Of a stretch of DNA of 64,000 bases, positions 41,990-53,090 are shown one piece after another (positions within the stretch are counted from its first letter, which is position 1; each line of letters opens with the position of its first letter). The stretch covers positions 137,001-201,000 of the forward strand of contig CAUYUJ010016689.1 of NCBI GenBank assembly GCA_963575745.1. Direction: 5' to 3'. A program made the position numbers and the translations under genes. This stretch comes from Prorocentrum cordatum. Its lineage: Eukaryota; Sar; Dinophyceae; Prorocentrales; Prorocentraceae. The notes under the pieces were generated by a model. It saw nothing but the letters and a program-made list of their open reading frames with translations. It was not told the origin of the DNA and searched no databases.

Positions 41990-42213
41990 GCGCATCGTTG
42001 TGCGGTCCCTCACCACGCGGCGTGGTGTTTTCATGCGCGTTGCGGTGCTCGCGGACGCGCAGTACGCGCACTGTGGTGCTCGCAAACGCACGGTGGTGTT
42101 CGCAAGCGCGCCGTGGTCCGCGTTCCCAAGCGCACAGTGGTGCTACAGCCATTCGGGCCGTCGGCTGTCGGCGAACCTCCCGATGACGCCACGAAGCGTG
42201 TGAGCGAGGTGCC
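41990..42213 (+). repeat. Short GTGGTGCTCGC repeats and left remnant of the ~90-bp array
   Basis: 42035-42130 holds degenerate GTGGTGCTCGCAAACGCAC units. 42131-42213 matches the ~90-bp unit found at 52540-53090 (CAGCCATTCGGGCCGTCGG ... CCACGAAGCGTGTGAG), so element 3 interrupted that array. Confidence 0.65.
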
Positions 42214-42218
42214 AAAAA
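42214..42218. other. Target site duplication, left (AAAAA)
   Basis: AAAAA here and at 52535-52539 immediately flank the two LTRs. Joining the flanks restores a plausible unit of the tandem array. Confidence 0.75.
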
Positions 42219-42599
42219 AGTTGAAGTGTAATGACCCTCCCGAGACCTGGGAGGGGCCAGGCAGTGGGCACAGCAGGAAGCGAGCAATCAGCAGCATGTA
42301 TGTGTGTAACAGAGCGGCGTGGACGCCGCTTTGGCTCAAGCCGTTCAGTGAGAAGCCTCACCGAGTGCGAATCCTGTCCGCGGCGGCCAGTCTCTCCCCC
42401 ATCATTCCATATCAGATAATCAAGATTATCAACATCACGGCGATCCTCGCGGTCCTCTCCCTCTTCGGGGCCCTCAGGGCCAGCTGGGCTCTCAGGACCA
42501 GCGTGAACGTTTCACCACCGTCAGCGGACGCGCCGACGGAGCTGGACTACTACCCTCAGGAGGCGTTGACTTGGGAGGGTGAGTACCAGGAAAACGACT
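42219..42599 (+). repeat. Left LTR of element 3
   Basis: 381 bp. It starts AGTTG and ends C(G)ACT (CAACT in the right LTR), an inverted terminal pair AGTTG/CAACT instead of the usual TG/CA. It contains TTTGGCTCAAG at 42330-42340, matching the last 11 nt of the spliced leader. Confidence 0.93.
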
Positions 42600-42610
42600 T
42601 GGTAGCGGAG
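42600..42610 (+). promoter_or_regulatory. Primer binding site of element 3
   Basis: TGGTAGCGGAG starts at the base after the LTR. It is complementary to a tRNA 3' end ending CTACCA (initiator Met type) and identical to the element 2 site. Confidence 0.8.
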
Positions 42611-42670
42611 CAGGTGCGATCCCGTACCTGCTCCCAAGAAGACGTACCACTGCGCTACTACGACTACATC

Positions 42671-45192
42671 ATGGCGCACTCCCCACAGATGACTGGCGGG
42701 ATGCCAGCCGGACCATATATCATGCAGTCAAATACGAAGACACCACCGAGCTGGGATCCAGCCAGGGAGTCGTCATACCCACTAAGAGACTGGATCACGG
42801 ACGTACGCATGTGGGAGGCTATGACGGATATACCGGCACGTTCTATCGCGCCTGCCGTGGTTCTGCAGTTATCAGGATTGGTTAGACAGATACCATGGGA
42901 AGTGCCGCCAGATCAGCTACAGGATGGAGTTCACATGGATCTGAGAGATGGAGCTAGACACAGATGGCGCTCTGGACTGGATTTACTTATTCATGAGTTG
43001 CGACGAAAGTTCATGCCACAGAGGTGGAGACCGGTATAGCGAGCATGACAGATCTGGTTGCTTTTCGTCGGCGGCCAGGTGAACCGATTGACCAGGCTCT
43101 GGCTCGATTCGATCTCTTGAAGTTCAAGGCCGAACACTTGGGACATTTTCATATGGGAATTCCGAATCTGGCTTGGATGTTACTCGATGCTCTTGGTATT
43201 CCACCTCCACAGTGGGCTCAGTTTCTGGCACCGACAGGGGGCAACCTACCGACGAATGAACAGGAGCTTTCAGGTCCTACCTCTTTCATCAGACGTCAGA
43301 ATCATCTCTATGAGCGAAGTGGGCTCGCTCAAGCAGCTCATCAATCCAGGCATCAGGATTTTGCGAACTCCGTAGGCTCTGGCGACGGCTTCTATTTCAC
43401 GGACAACTCACAGGGCGCCGGCGCCCAAGCGGGAGCGCCGCCGCCGCCGACGCCATATTGTCCCAGCGCCTCGCCAGCGACAGTGCCAGGAGGACTACGC
43501 AGGGGAGTTGCGGGGGCACCGAATGGGTCGAATACTGAAGGATGCCGGTGCAGCAGTTGCCACGGTATCTTCTATGACAGGGGAGACCCCGGCTCCACCG
43601 AGACGAGCGAGGACGACGGCAACGAACTGGCGGAGTCTACAGTTACCATCAGTACTCAGATGAACGACAGCGACCTGTACGAAGTGCATGCTCTTGCCAA
43701 GAAGCACTGGAGAAGAAGAACGGACAGACTTCCGCGGCGACGCAGATACAAAAGAAAAGGCAAGGGTAAGAAAGGTGTCAGGTTTCAGAGGAACAGTGGG
43801 CGGTCGTTTCTTTCGGATGCATGGGGCGGAGCTCTTCGTCCAGGATGCACTTGGAACACTCGGGAGTACTACAAGGGCAAGGGCAAAGGCGAGAAGACAA
43901 ACCCGAGAGGCGCGAACGGACAGCCACTTCGATGCGACCATTGCAACAGCGAGAAGCATTTATGGAGGAAGTGCGACGCTCTGGGAGCTGGCGATTACCG
44001 ACGGAAGCGGGCTACCTCAGGTGGAAAGGGATATGTGACGACAGAAGAAAATCTGAGCACTGGGGGTGCCCAGCCAGCTTCGAGCTTTTCCAGCGCCCCG
44101 CGGCACTGGCAGCAGCTCACGGGACAGCCGGCAGCGTCTACTGCGACCAGACACTTCTTTGCCATGCCAAGCAGCGTGGAGCCGCAAGTGGGCGCGTCCA
44201 AAGACGACGAGACGGAGTGCGAGGACAGCTACTATCCGGACGTGCAGGAGGAGGGCTCGCGCCTGCGCGAGTCGCATGCACGGCCAGACCTCCAGGAGGG
44301 GGCCCGCCGTGACTGTGCTTCGACCGCGTCCTGGGACTTGCTCTCGACTCCATCTGAGTTCGTGGACATCGGCAGCGAGACGACTCAGATGATAGAACAG
44401 GCGAAGGCTCGCATCATGGATGACCCAGACCCCGAAGTAACTTTTGAAGAACCTCAGCTCACCAGTGAGCAGGTCGATCAAGGAAACAGGCCCGCTGGAT
44501 TGAAGTGGCTCGTGGGTCCGGTGTTCGAGCGATACGATGCGGCGCGACAGGTATTTCTTGAGGCGACCAGGATCGGTGGCAAGGAGTGCCTGCTGATAGA
44601 CCCTGGTGCGTACGACAACCTTGTTGGTGATAGATGTGTTATGCGAATGGGGGCTCTGGCGAAACGGGCATGTTTGGAACCGACGCAGTATCTGATGGAT
44701 CCGTCGATTGGGGTTGAAGGAGTCGGTACCGATGCTCAGATTGCCAAGGGGGAGGCGACGATGCCAGGTGCAGCCAAGGACGAGCGAGGTAAGGTGCATC
44801 AGATCAGCTACAAGGCCCCGGTGGTTCCTGATTCAGACATTCCCGCTCTCTGGGGAAAACGCAGTTTGAAGCGCAACAGAGCGGTGGTTGACGTTTTAAA
44901 CAACAAGCTGTGCCTGCGTGGCCCTGGAAGAGCGCAGTTCACGCCACCGCCGGGGGCGCTCACCTTCAATCTTGAGGGCTCACGATCAGGACATTTGCCG
45001 TTGCCCATCTCGCATTTCTTCGGCAACGGCAAGGATGAGAAGGCGCGCGAGAAGCAGGGGCCAGCTACTTGGCGTGCGAGCAGTCCCGGAGTCACCCGGC
45101 CCATGATCAAAGACAAGGCGACGGAGGTGGAAGCGGTCGCATTGACGAACGAGCCGAGAGCGACTTCGTCGTCGGAGCCTGCGGCGCACTGA
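42671..45192 (+). pseudogene. gag-protease polyprotein of element 3
   Basis: The gag N-part (ATG 42671, MAHSPQMTGG) runs to about 43020. A -1 shift leads into the 43024 frame (GIASMTDLVAFRRRPGEPID). Basic KRKGKGKKG stretches precede a canonical zinc knuckle CX2CX4HX4C (CDHCNSEKHLWRKC, 43933-43974). The protease motif is LLIDPGAYDNLVG (about 44595), with Asp-Pro-Gly in place of D-S/T-G, followed by IGVEGVGTDAQI. The frame ends at TGA 45190-45192 but continues open in the same frame after it. Gag packages RNA and the protease matures the polyprotein. Confidence 0.8.
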
Positions 45193-46607
45193 GGGTGCGG
45201 ACCGCCGTTGCCAAGCGGCGGCGGTGCCGCAGGTGATCACGTAGCTTGGCATCTGGACGTCCCTGAGCAGGACCCAGAGATCATAGTGATCGACGAGGAC
45301 AATGGCAACCCGATCCGCACGAAGCTGCTGGGTCAAGCCAACATCAAGTACGCCCGCCTGAACCTTCTGCATACCTCGACCATGGAACGTATTCTTCGAC
45401 TCCTGGAGCGAGGAAGTGCCGAGGCGTTTGGATGCGACTTCAGTCGCTCGTACCAGACGTTACGAGACGACAAGGGAAGACAAGAAAGCAAAAGCAAAGA
45501 CTGATGGCGACCTCCATTCTCATCGCGCGCTTGATTCAGCTTCGGTGCGTGCTGGCGGTCGATTCCCAAGCGATGAATGAGGCCTGGCAGGAGGGTGAGA
45601 TTATCAGAGCGACGGCGACGACACTGCCAGGATATCGCATGACAGATCATAGATGGTGTAGTTACTTGTCGTCGGGCAAGGATGTGGCCCCGACTACCAG
45701 CCAGAGATTCTTTTCCAACCTGGACTTGCCTCCAGATTCGTGCAGCTGCGGCCGGAAGAGCTCAGGCCATCGCAGATCGACAGGGTTGGAGCACGTTCAG
45801 CTTGAAGGTCAGTCTCTGACCGCCTTCTGGCAGAACCGACTTCGAGACAAGTTATTCGACGCGGTCCGAGGAGAAGGACGCGAGGATGACGATGCCGAAC
45901 GAGCTTCACGATGCCCGCAGACTGGGCCGGATGAGCCTGTTGATTCTCGCATGATGGTGACAAAGTCGAAGACGGTCAGCTTTTACCCGACCGACTCTGC
46001 CAAGGCCTACAAGGAGAAGCTGAAGTCCAGGAAGGCCGAGGGACACGAACCGAAGAAGAAGAAGGTCAATCATATTCTGGACCCCGAGGTGATGCATGAC
46101 TGCGGCGAGGACCTCGGAGAGCTCAACTATCTACGGAACGAGGAGGTTTGCTGGTGGGGGATGCCAGGCAACGAGGCGGGGGATTACCATCTGGACCCCG
46201 GCGAGTTCAAGACGGAGGATATCGTTGGAAGACTTCGAGACGATCCCCCACCAGATCGAGCGCGACATTTTATTGGCATACCTTCGGGTCGATCTTTCCT
46301 GAATCGTACGAAACAGATCGAGAACAGTTTCTTCATTGATGTGGCCGAAATCATGGGAGGAGAAGGGCGTGCCACTCAACTACTCGTTCGGCGTCGCTAC
46401 GCGGGAGGACGCAACTTTGATGCTCTCATGGGCGTCGATCTTCTTCAACATGACGAGGGCATGGAGCTCTACCACTATTTGAGGAGGAGCGACCCTTGGT
46501 GCTGGCGATGGCTCCTCAATGCACCGGCGCAGCGGGATGGTGCACAGTCAACGAGTCGATCGGTAGTGAGGTGCATCGTCTCCATGCGGAGGTTTCCTTC
46601 AGGCTAG
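45193..46607 (+). pseudogene. Polyprotein linker and N-part of methyltransferase-like domain, element 3
   Basis: 45208-45504 continues the gag-protease frame (WHLDVPEQDPEIIVID). Another frame (45432-46607) has a charged linker (SYLSSGKDVAPTT ... KKKKVNHIL), then FIDVAEIMGGEGRATQLLV (motif I-like, about 46340) and NFDALMGVDLLQHDEG. A frameshift near 46495-46607 moves to the next frame, where the domain continues. Confidence 0.6.
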
Positions 46608-47040
46608 GACAGAGTTGTGCGAAGGCGGCCCACGTTCAGATTGATGGAGGACGCCACTACGTGAATGAGTTGCCGCGGGGAAGCCGTGTTTACCGAACTC
46701 CAGAATGGGTGGGCCTGGCCAAGAAGAGTCTCACATGGGTCCAGCTCAACATGTGCATGCTGGGGCTCGTCAACTCGAAGAAGGAGCCCCGAAATAAGCC
46801 AGAGGAGGTCTGGGCGAGCCACGCGGTGCTGATTTATCGGCTACGTTCTAAGGAATGTGATCGACGACATCGGCAAAGTGAGTGCTCGGGACGCGACACT
46901 AAGCCTTCACAGGTGTGGACGCGGCAGTTCGCTCGTATCCTGGCCGACGGCATCTCGGAGCTGATATGGCTTCGCAGACTGGACTGGAGGAAGCTGATCT
47001 ACACCACTGTGGCTGCGTATCCGAGGATAAACGGAGATGG
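46496..47040 (+). pseudogene. C5-methyltransferase-like domain (C-part), element 3
   Basis: MAPQCTGAAGW (about 46510) places Cys as in the catalytic PC-type loop (P-x-C here). GGRHYVNELPRGSRVY (about 46645-46695) resembles the ENP/ENV motif VI region with a Glu. NMCMLGL, NKPEEVWASHAVL and an EC-GR-x-W region follow (to about 46930). Domain order agrees with element 2. C5 methyltransferases add methyl to cytosine from SAM; in retrotransposons this may mark or mask new cDNA, which is inference here. The frame is open, but the domain is split by the upstream shift. Confidence 0.6.
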
Positions 47041-49882
47041 AGTTCCCGCTCCGATTGATCACCCCCCGCCTGGACTACCAGCCCCAGAAGCAGCGGCAGC
47101 GGCAGCAGATGTACCTCCACCGCCTCCCGCACCCGAAGAAGTACTGGATCCGCGCGCTCGACGAGCGGCTATTGGACCTCACCTCTGCCCAGGATGTCGG
47201 AGAAATCGAGTCAGCACTCATCCCTCGCACAACCGCATACCGGGACAGTGCCGACACCCGTTGGTGCAGCCGCTGGTATACAATTGCCCTGCATGCAAAA
47301 CAGGTCGGGATCGTTGCGACCCCCGCCATACTTACGACACGGACTGTCGTCTCCTCATGGACGAGCCCAGGCTGATTGGGGCGAGACCTTCGGGAGCAGC
47401 TCATGCGCGGGATCCGCGAGCACCGGCAGCGCGAGCTGCGGGCGTTGGTCATCGAGCACATCCCCGAGCAGGAGAAGAGGAGGAGGACATAAGACCTCAT
47501 CTTGAAGCTGGACCTTCAGGCGCTGCTCCTGCCGCCGCAAGAGAAGAATCTGATGACGTACGACCTCATCCTGAAGCTGGACCCTCAGGCGAGGCCCCGG
47601 CGGCCGCAGCGGAGGAAGCCATTCTTCCTGCTGGAGAGCCTGGACATCCGGCCAGAGCAAGCGGAGATGAGGTCGCACTGAGGAGACGCAGATTTCAAGA
47701 CGCTGTGGCCCAGATCGACACGGGAGCGGACTGGACGCAGTGGGACATGGGGCGTGCCATGAAGGGGCTAAGATCAGCGGTCCGTGGGATGATACACCGC
47801 ACGTTACGTCGCATGCATATGCGACTGTGGCACGCTCCAGCCCAACGGCTACGAGACTTACTTGCGGCCGCGGGTCTACCACGAGAAGTGATCAACATGG
47901 TGCAGGACGTCGTGGACACCTGCACAGTATGCCGAGAATGGCAGCGTCGAGGCGTAAAGTCGGTGACGAGTCTGACGTTCACCACAGCCTTCAACGAAGG
48001 AATTCAGTTCGATCTACTTTTCTTGGATGACGACATCGTGGTGCATCTGATCGACATGTGAATCAGGTGGGCTCAAGGGCTCTTTGCGAAGTCCAAGGAA
48101 CCAGGTGACGTTCTTCCTGCCATCACTCACATCTGGTTTCGAGTTCACGGCCCTCCGAAGTTCATCACCTCTGATCAGGAAGGAGCGCTGTTCTCGGATG
48201 AAGGAGCTATTTGGGCAGATCGATGGAAGGTGGATTTGAAGCCGAAGCCCAAGGGAGCCCATGCTCATGTTATCGAAAAGAGAAATGACTTACTCAGGAC
48301 ACAGTATCACCGAGTTCGAAGCCAGGCCAATGAGGAAGGCATCAGAGGTTCGAAGGAAGAGTTGCTGGACGAATCTTTGTTGGCTATGAACACCCTCTTG
48401 AGCGTTCACGGGACCACGCCATATGCTGCTCTATATGGTCGAGCGCCGAACATTCTACTGGAGCTCGGGGGCGGAGGATCCGAATTCGACGACGAGTCTG
48501 GAGGCGCCGTGTCTCGTCATGTTCATAGAGTCAGGGAACTGGCTCTCGCCAACATCGCGCAGGGTAATGCTCAGGAAAGATTGAAGATAGCAGCTCGGAC
48601 GCGAACGAGACCAGCGGCTCAGCTCGGAGATCTTCGTGCAGGAGACTCGGTCGACATTTTCAGGGACCCGCCGAACAAGGATGTCACAAGCTGGCGAGGG
48701 CCACGCAAGGTAGTTTCCATGGATCGAGCGGACGAGGGCATCATTGATGTCCGATGGCAGGGTCGTGCGTTACCGTGTCGCCCAGCGGATGTTCGACGGG
48801 CGGTGACATGGTTGACTCTCATGGCGGCCCCTGGCCGCGGTGACACCAAACCATATCAGATATTAGTATACTATGTGGAGAATATGGCGGCGGGCACTAC
48901 GTTACTTTTGGGATGCGAGATCGGTGAAGATGGACGCTCGAGGATGACGAAGACCAGCAGTCGGCTACCTACACTGACGACGGCAGCTTTTCACCAGGCT
49001 GCCTGTGACTTTCAGCTGTGTGGAGTTGTGGCCACGAGACTAGGATATGGTTCGCGAGAGATTCCAGCTGCTCGAGGGCATCACACTTGTATGATCGTAT
49101 GGTGGCGTCCGGGTGAGTCGATTGGTTATCGCCACGCAAGTTGCGATCCTCGAGCGCTGGCGAGTACCCAACACTTGATGGGGCCAGACTTTGGACGCGT
49201 ATGTTGGGTGCAGTTTCTGATGGTTGAGATCTCCACAGCTGAGGTTTTGAGGCAGATTGACGTTCACATGCCACACGTGGGAGGTCCTCAACAGATGCCC
49301 GACTTCCCCGCACCACGAGGTCAAGTGCGGCCTCGTGATCCTCATGAGGTGGAAGAACGACCGGATCGATGGCATCGATGGCCCACTCCAGAGGCCACCA
49401 TCGACGAGAAGTCAGAGGCGTCCGAACCTCAGGCTCAGGGCGTGGCCCATCCACGAGATGCTGAGGCGGACCCTGAACTGCTAAGGCCGACGTGGCGACC
49501 GTTTCAGCAGCCCTATCGGATAGAGCCAGACGGCAATTCAGATGTACAGGATCTGTGGCTGGAGCCCTGGGATCCAGGATGGATGCAACACACGAGAACA
49601 GAGTTCAGATTCTTTCTCGCTATTCTTGACAGCCAGTCACCACCGGACGCTGAGTACTGGTTGGGTTCTCGAGTGTTGGAAGCTGTCGAGGTGGTTATCT
49701 ATCTGGAGAACCCAAAGAAGGATATGCAAGTTCTGGAGGTGGAGCTCGGCTCGGAGATCTCCAGGCTCGTGATCATGACCACTGACGAACACAAGTTGCC
49801 CAAGTCCGAGATCTTTTCCCTGTTTGCGAAAGATTGGGGCCATCGTGTGATTTGGTCCGTCAGCTCGACGGGGAAGACCTAG
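47041..49882 (+). pseudogene. Cys/His region, zinc-binding pre-integrase and integrase, element 3
   Basis: 47155-47370 has HLCPGCRRNR ... YNCPACKTGRDRC, a Cys/His cluster of unknown role. 47488-47620 holds a 66-bp duplication encoding RPHxEAGPSGxAPAAA twice. HHCC: MHMRLWHAP ... CTVCREW (47810-47945). Integrase: first Asp in QFDLLFLDD (about 48010), an in-frame TGA at 48059-48061, the second Asp in FITSDQEGALF (about 48165), Glu in HVIEKRNDLL (about 48275), then TPYAALYGRAPN. The catalytic triad is therefore still encoded. The frame continues through a long linker to TAG at 49880-49882. Confidence 0.75.
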
Positions 49883-50692
49883 ATGGTTATCGAACGAGAG
49901 GCCAACGAGCTCAACAAGGACGACTTGATCAAGCATCGGGTTGAAGTCGAAAAGGCGATGTCGAAGGAGCTGGGCAATTGGATCGACTAGGATGCACTCA
50001 AGCAACGCAGCAGGCGAGGGTGCACCAACCTGATGGACTCAAGATGGGTGATCCGTTGGAAGAAGCAACCGGACGGCAAGTTGGCGGTCACGGCACGGCT
50101 GTGCATCAAGGGCTTCAAGGATCTACAGCAGGATCGTCTGGACACCTTCAGCGCGACCGCCTCGAGGCAGAGTCAGAGGATGGTGAATTTCATCGCGGCG
50201 AGTCGTCCCAAGTGGGCGTTGTGGTCTTGTGATGTGGGCAGCGCTTTTCTGAAGGGACTTACGTTTCAAGATGTGGCCGATATGACGGGTGAGCCCCTCA
50301 GAACTGTTCAGTTGGACCTGCCCAAGGACACGGTGAAGATAGGCAGTTTGAACAATTGTCTAACTACGACGTGAGTCAGCACTGCTTGGAGATGGTGCGT
50401 CCCGGTTTCGGTCTCAAGGATGCGCCTAGATTATGGAATCTCAGGCTGAAGCAGGTGATGACGAAGCTGCAACTCTTGTCGTTGGTTACGGATCCGCAGT
50501 TTTATTGCAAGTCGGCGGGATCTCGATGCAAACCTGTACCTCCGGAGGTGGTGCCCACGAACGTGGATGAGGACAAGGCCCGAGGGGCCGACGTGCTGTT
50601 CACCGACCGGCAGGTAGCGATCGAGGACTTGCAGATGGTGTGCAGCACACGCGTGGACGACCTCAAGGGCGCTTCGACATAATCTACTGCTG
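49883..50692 (+). pseudogene. Copia-type reverse transcriptase, element 3
   Basis: In the same frame as integrase, with TAG at 49880 and 49988: SRWVIRWKKQPDGKL, ARLCIKGFKD, ATASRQSQRMV and motif A WALWSCDVGSAFLKGL (about 50215-50262; Asp present). A frameshift near 50370 leads to GFGLKDAPRLWNLRL (about 50410) and STRVDDLKG (about 50650), with the catalytic DD retained. A TAA at 50680-50682 interrupts. Two Asp regions are intact, so the copy decayed recently. Confidence 0.8.
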
Positions 50693-51703
50693 ATGCATTC
50701 ATGGATGCTCTCGAGTCGGAGTTTGGGAAGCTCACGAGGCAAAAGAGAAAGTTCGAGCACTGCGGCGTTGTTCATGATCAACATGAGGACGGATCCGCGT
50801 GGTGCTCTCAGGATCACTACGCTGCGCAGCTTTCGGCCGATGCAGGTAGACAAAATCCGAGCAGATGACGAACCTCTCGACTCTCAAGACCGAACTTCAT
50901 TTTGGTCACTCTTGGGTGGAGCGGCCTGGATGCTAGTCACTCGGGCGGATGTTGCAGTACATATTTGATACCATCAACGCCATGCTCACGAACCTTGCTG
51001 GAAACATGCTCGACATTTGAACTCAGCTGTACGATGGATCAAGAGAAAGACGAGTTCACTTGTTTACTATGCAGTACCTTTGCCATGGAGTGTTGTGGGT
51101 TTCCCTGGTAGTGCTTTCCGTGCGACCGAGCCGGACTGTCTGGCCGTCAGAGCGGCAGCGATTGCGATTGCCGGTCAGGACCTCATGCCAAAATACGGAT
51201 TGTGTGCGACAGTGAAATTCTATTCACGAAAGCAGCCTCGGGTCTGTCGTTTTACTTTCTCGGCGGAGCTGGCGAGCGTTGATGATGGTATCAGCAATGC
51301 GCCGCTAACTCAAGTGATGGTATGTGAGGTTGTTCATGGCCCCCTGACAGCGAGCAAATTCAGCGATGTATGGGCGCAGGAAGGTTGCCAGTCGACCTGC
51401 ATGTGTGCACGCACAACAGAGGACTCTTCACGGCGCTAGGTGCAACAGTTGAAAGCACCAGCGGAACCTCATCTTTTGCATTTACTGCGCGCTCTACGTG
51501 ATAGATTGGAAGCCGGTATTCTATATAAACTCTGGTGGGTGGACACTAGAGCAATGATCAGCGACGCGCTGACCAAGGGTGGACTGGCTCGGGAACCTAT
51601 ACTGAAGTTGTGGGAGACGGCAGTGTTGATGATGACCGGGACGAACTACGCTTACGAGGTCCTCGCGGAGATACCAGTGAGTGGGAAGACATGTGAATCG
51701 TGA
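50693..51703 (+). pseudogene. RT C-terminus and RNase H, element 3
   Basis: FWSLLGGAAWMLVTRADVAV (about 50900), then TGA at 50969, ATEPDCLAVRAAAIAI, VKFYSRKQPRVC ... TFSAELASVDDG (about 51220-51285; RNase H Glu), TAG at 51437 and the terminal WWVDTRAMISDALTKGGLAR (about 51535-51595), typical of copia RNase H ends. Ends at TGA 51701-51703. Confidence 0.75.
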
Positions 51704-52153
51704 TATCTGTATTTTTGATGGATGGCATGACTGTTGACTACGATTGGTCTACTGTATCTTTGGTGAAGAGGCTTTCTTCATTTGTTCCTGGTCCACGCTG
51801 CGTTGGGCCGTATATGCAGCCTGTGCGAGATTTATTGTTTATCGCCTTCCCTCTTCCCTCGTCAATGTTGTGATTTCCTTTTATTGCAGTGCATGGCGAT
51901 TCTTCTGATACAGCGGTGCTTGCAGTAGCCTCTGATGTTGTTCTTTGGAAGTTGATTTCAGCAGTCCTTTCTTTTTAGCCTCTGGAGTCCCCGCGATGTG
52001 TCTTGGGACTTCAACACAGAGGGTTGTGGAGATGGCAGTCCATCCGTTAGGGATCGACTGTCGGCGGCTGGTTGGCCGTGGCAAATAATTTGCTCTGCTT
52101 CTCGTGCGCGCGCGGTGTCAGCTAGTAGGCTTTCGCTGAGTTTTCCCACCCCG
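51704..52153 (+). other. 3' untranslated region of element 3
   Basis: AT-richer non-coding segment between the last ORF and the right LTR. No clear polypurine tract abuts the LTR (TTTTCCCACCCCG precedes it). Confidence 0.6.
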
Positions 52154-52534
52154 AGTTGAAATGCAATGACCCTCCCGAGACCTGGGAGGGGCCAGGCAGT
52201 GTGCACAGCAGGAAGCGAGCAATCAGCAGCACGCATGGGTGTAACAGAGCGGCGTGGACGCCGCATTGGCTCAAGCCGTTCAGTGAGACGCCTCACCGAG
52301 TGCGAATCCTGTCCGCGGCGGCCAGTCTCTCCACAATCATTCCATATCAGATAACCAAGATTATCAACATCACGGCGATCCTCGCGGTCCTCTCCCTCTT
52401 CGGGGCCCTCAGGGCCAGCTGGGCTCTCAGGACCAGCGTGAACGTTTCACCACCGTCAGCGGACGCGCCGACGGAGCTGGACTACTACCCTCAGGAGGCG
52501 TTGGCTTGGGAGGGTCAGTACCAGGAAAACAACT
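52154..52534 (+). repeat. Right LTR of element 3
   Basis: 381 bp aligned without gaps to 42219-42599, about 14 mismatches by eye. It ends CAACT and is followed by the TSD AAAAA. Confidence 0.93.
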
Positions 52535-52539
52535 AAAAA

Positions 52540-53090
52540 TAGGTGCGGTGGGCGCGTGCGAACGCAGCCATTGGGGCCGCCAGTGGAGCTCCTTTTGGTG
52601 CCACGAAACGTGAAAGATGTGTGCAAAATGAGTGCGGTGGGCGCATGCGATAGCAGCCACTGGGGCCGTCGTTGGAGATCCCCATGGCGCCATGAAGCGT
52701 ATGAGGGGTGTGCCCGATGGGCGCGGTGGGCGCATGCGAACACAGCCACTGGGGCCGTCGGTGAAGCTCCCCATGGCGCCACGAAGCGTGTGAGGGGTGT
52801 GCCCAAAAGGGCGCGGTGGGCGCATGCGAACGGAGCAGTTGGGGTCGTCGGTGGAGCTCCATATGAGGCCATGAAACGTGCGAGGGATGTTGTTGCCAAA
52901 ATGGGCGCGGTGGGCGCATGCGAACGCAGCCATTCAGGCCGTCGGTGGAGCTCTCTATGGGGCCATCCACGAAGCATTTGAGGGATGTGTCAGAGTGGGC
53001 GCGGTGGGCACATGCGAACGTTGGCATTTGGGCCTCCGGTGGCGCCCCCTATGGGGCTACGAAGCGTCTGAAGGGTGTGCCGAGAGACGC
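52540..53090 (+). repeat. ~90-bp tandem repeat, about six units
   Basis: GGTGGGCGCATGCGAACG-type cores start at 52547, 52636, 52725, 52815, 52909 and 53003 (89-94 bp). Each contains GGGGCCGTCGGTGGAGCTCC and ATGAAGCGTGTGAGGG. Minus-strand ORFs repeating CVRMRPPRP are artefacts. Confidence 0.93.

Larger units (their letters stand above)
42219..52534 (+). mobile_element. Ty1/copia-type LTR retrotransposon with methyltransferase-like domain (element 3)
   Basis: 10,316 bp with two 381-bp LTRs, identical boundaries, a 5-bp TSD (AAAAA at 42214-42218 and 52535-52539), and a PBS directly after the left LTR. Order: gag, zinc knuckle, protease, methyltransferase-like domain, Cys/His region, HHCC and integrase, RT, RNase H. 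The LTRs differ at about 14 of 381 positions with no gaps. The reading frame is broken by a shift at about 43020, one between about 45432 and 45504, one near 46495-46607, one near 50370, one after 50690 and several in-frame stops, so this copy is not autonomous. It is inserted in a ~90-bp tandem array. Confidence 0.9.

Noticed and set aside
41060-42287. ORFs of 340-370 codons on the minus strand
   Set aside because: They are polyLeu/polySer readings of the purine array and have no sequence complexity.
52533-53027. Repeat protein with CVRMRPPRP units
   Set aside because: A by-product of the ~90-bp tandem array with variable unit length that would shift the frame.
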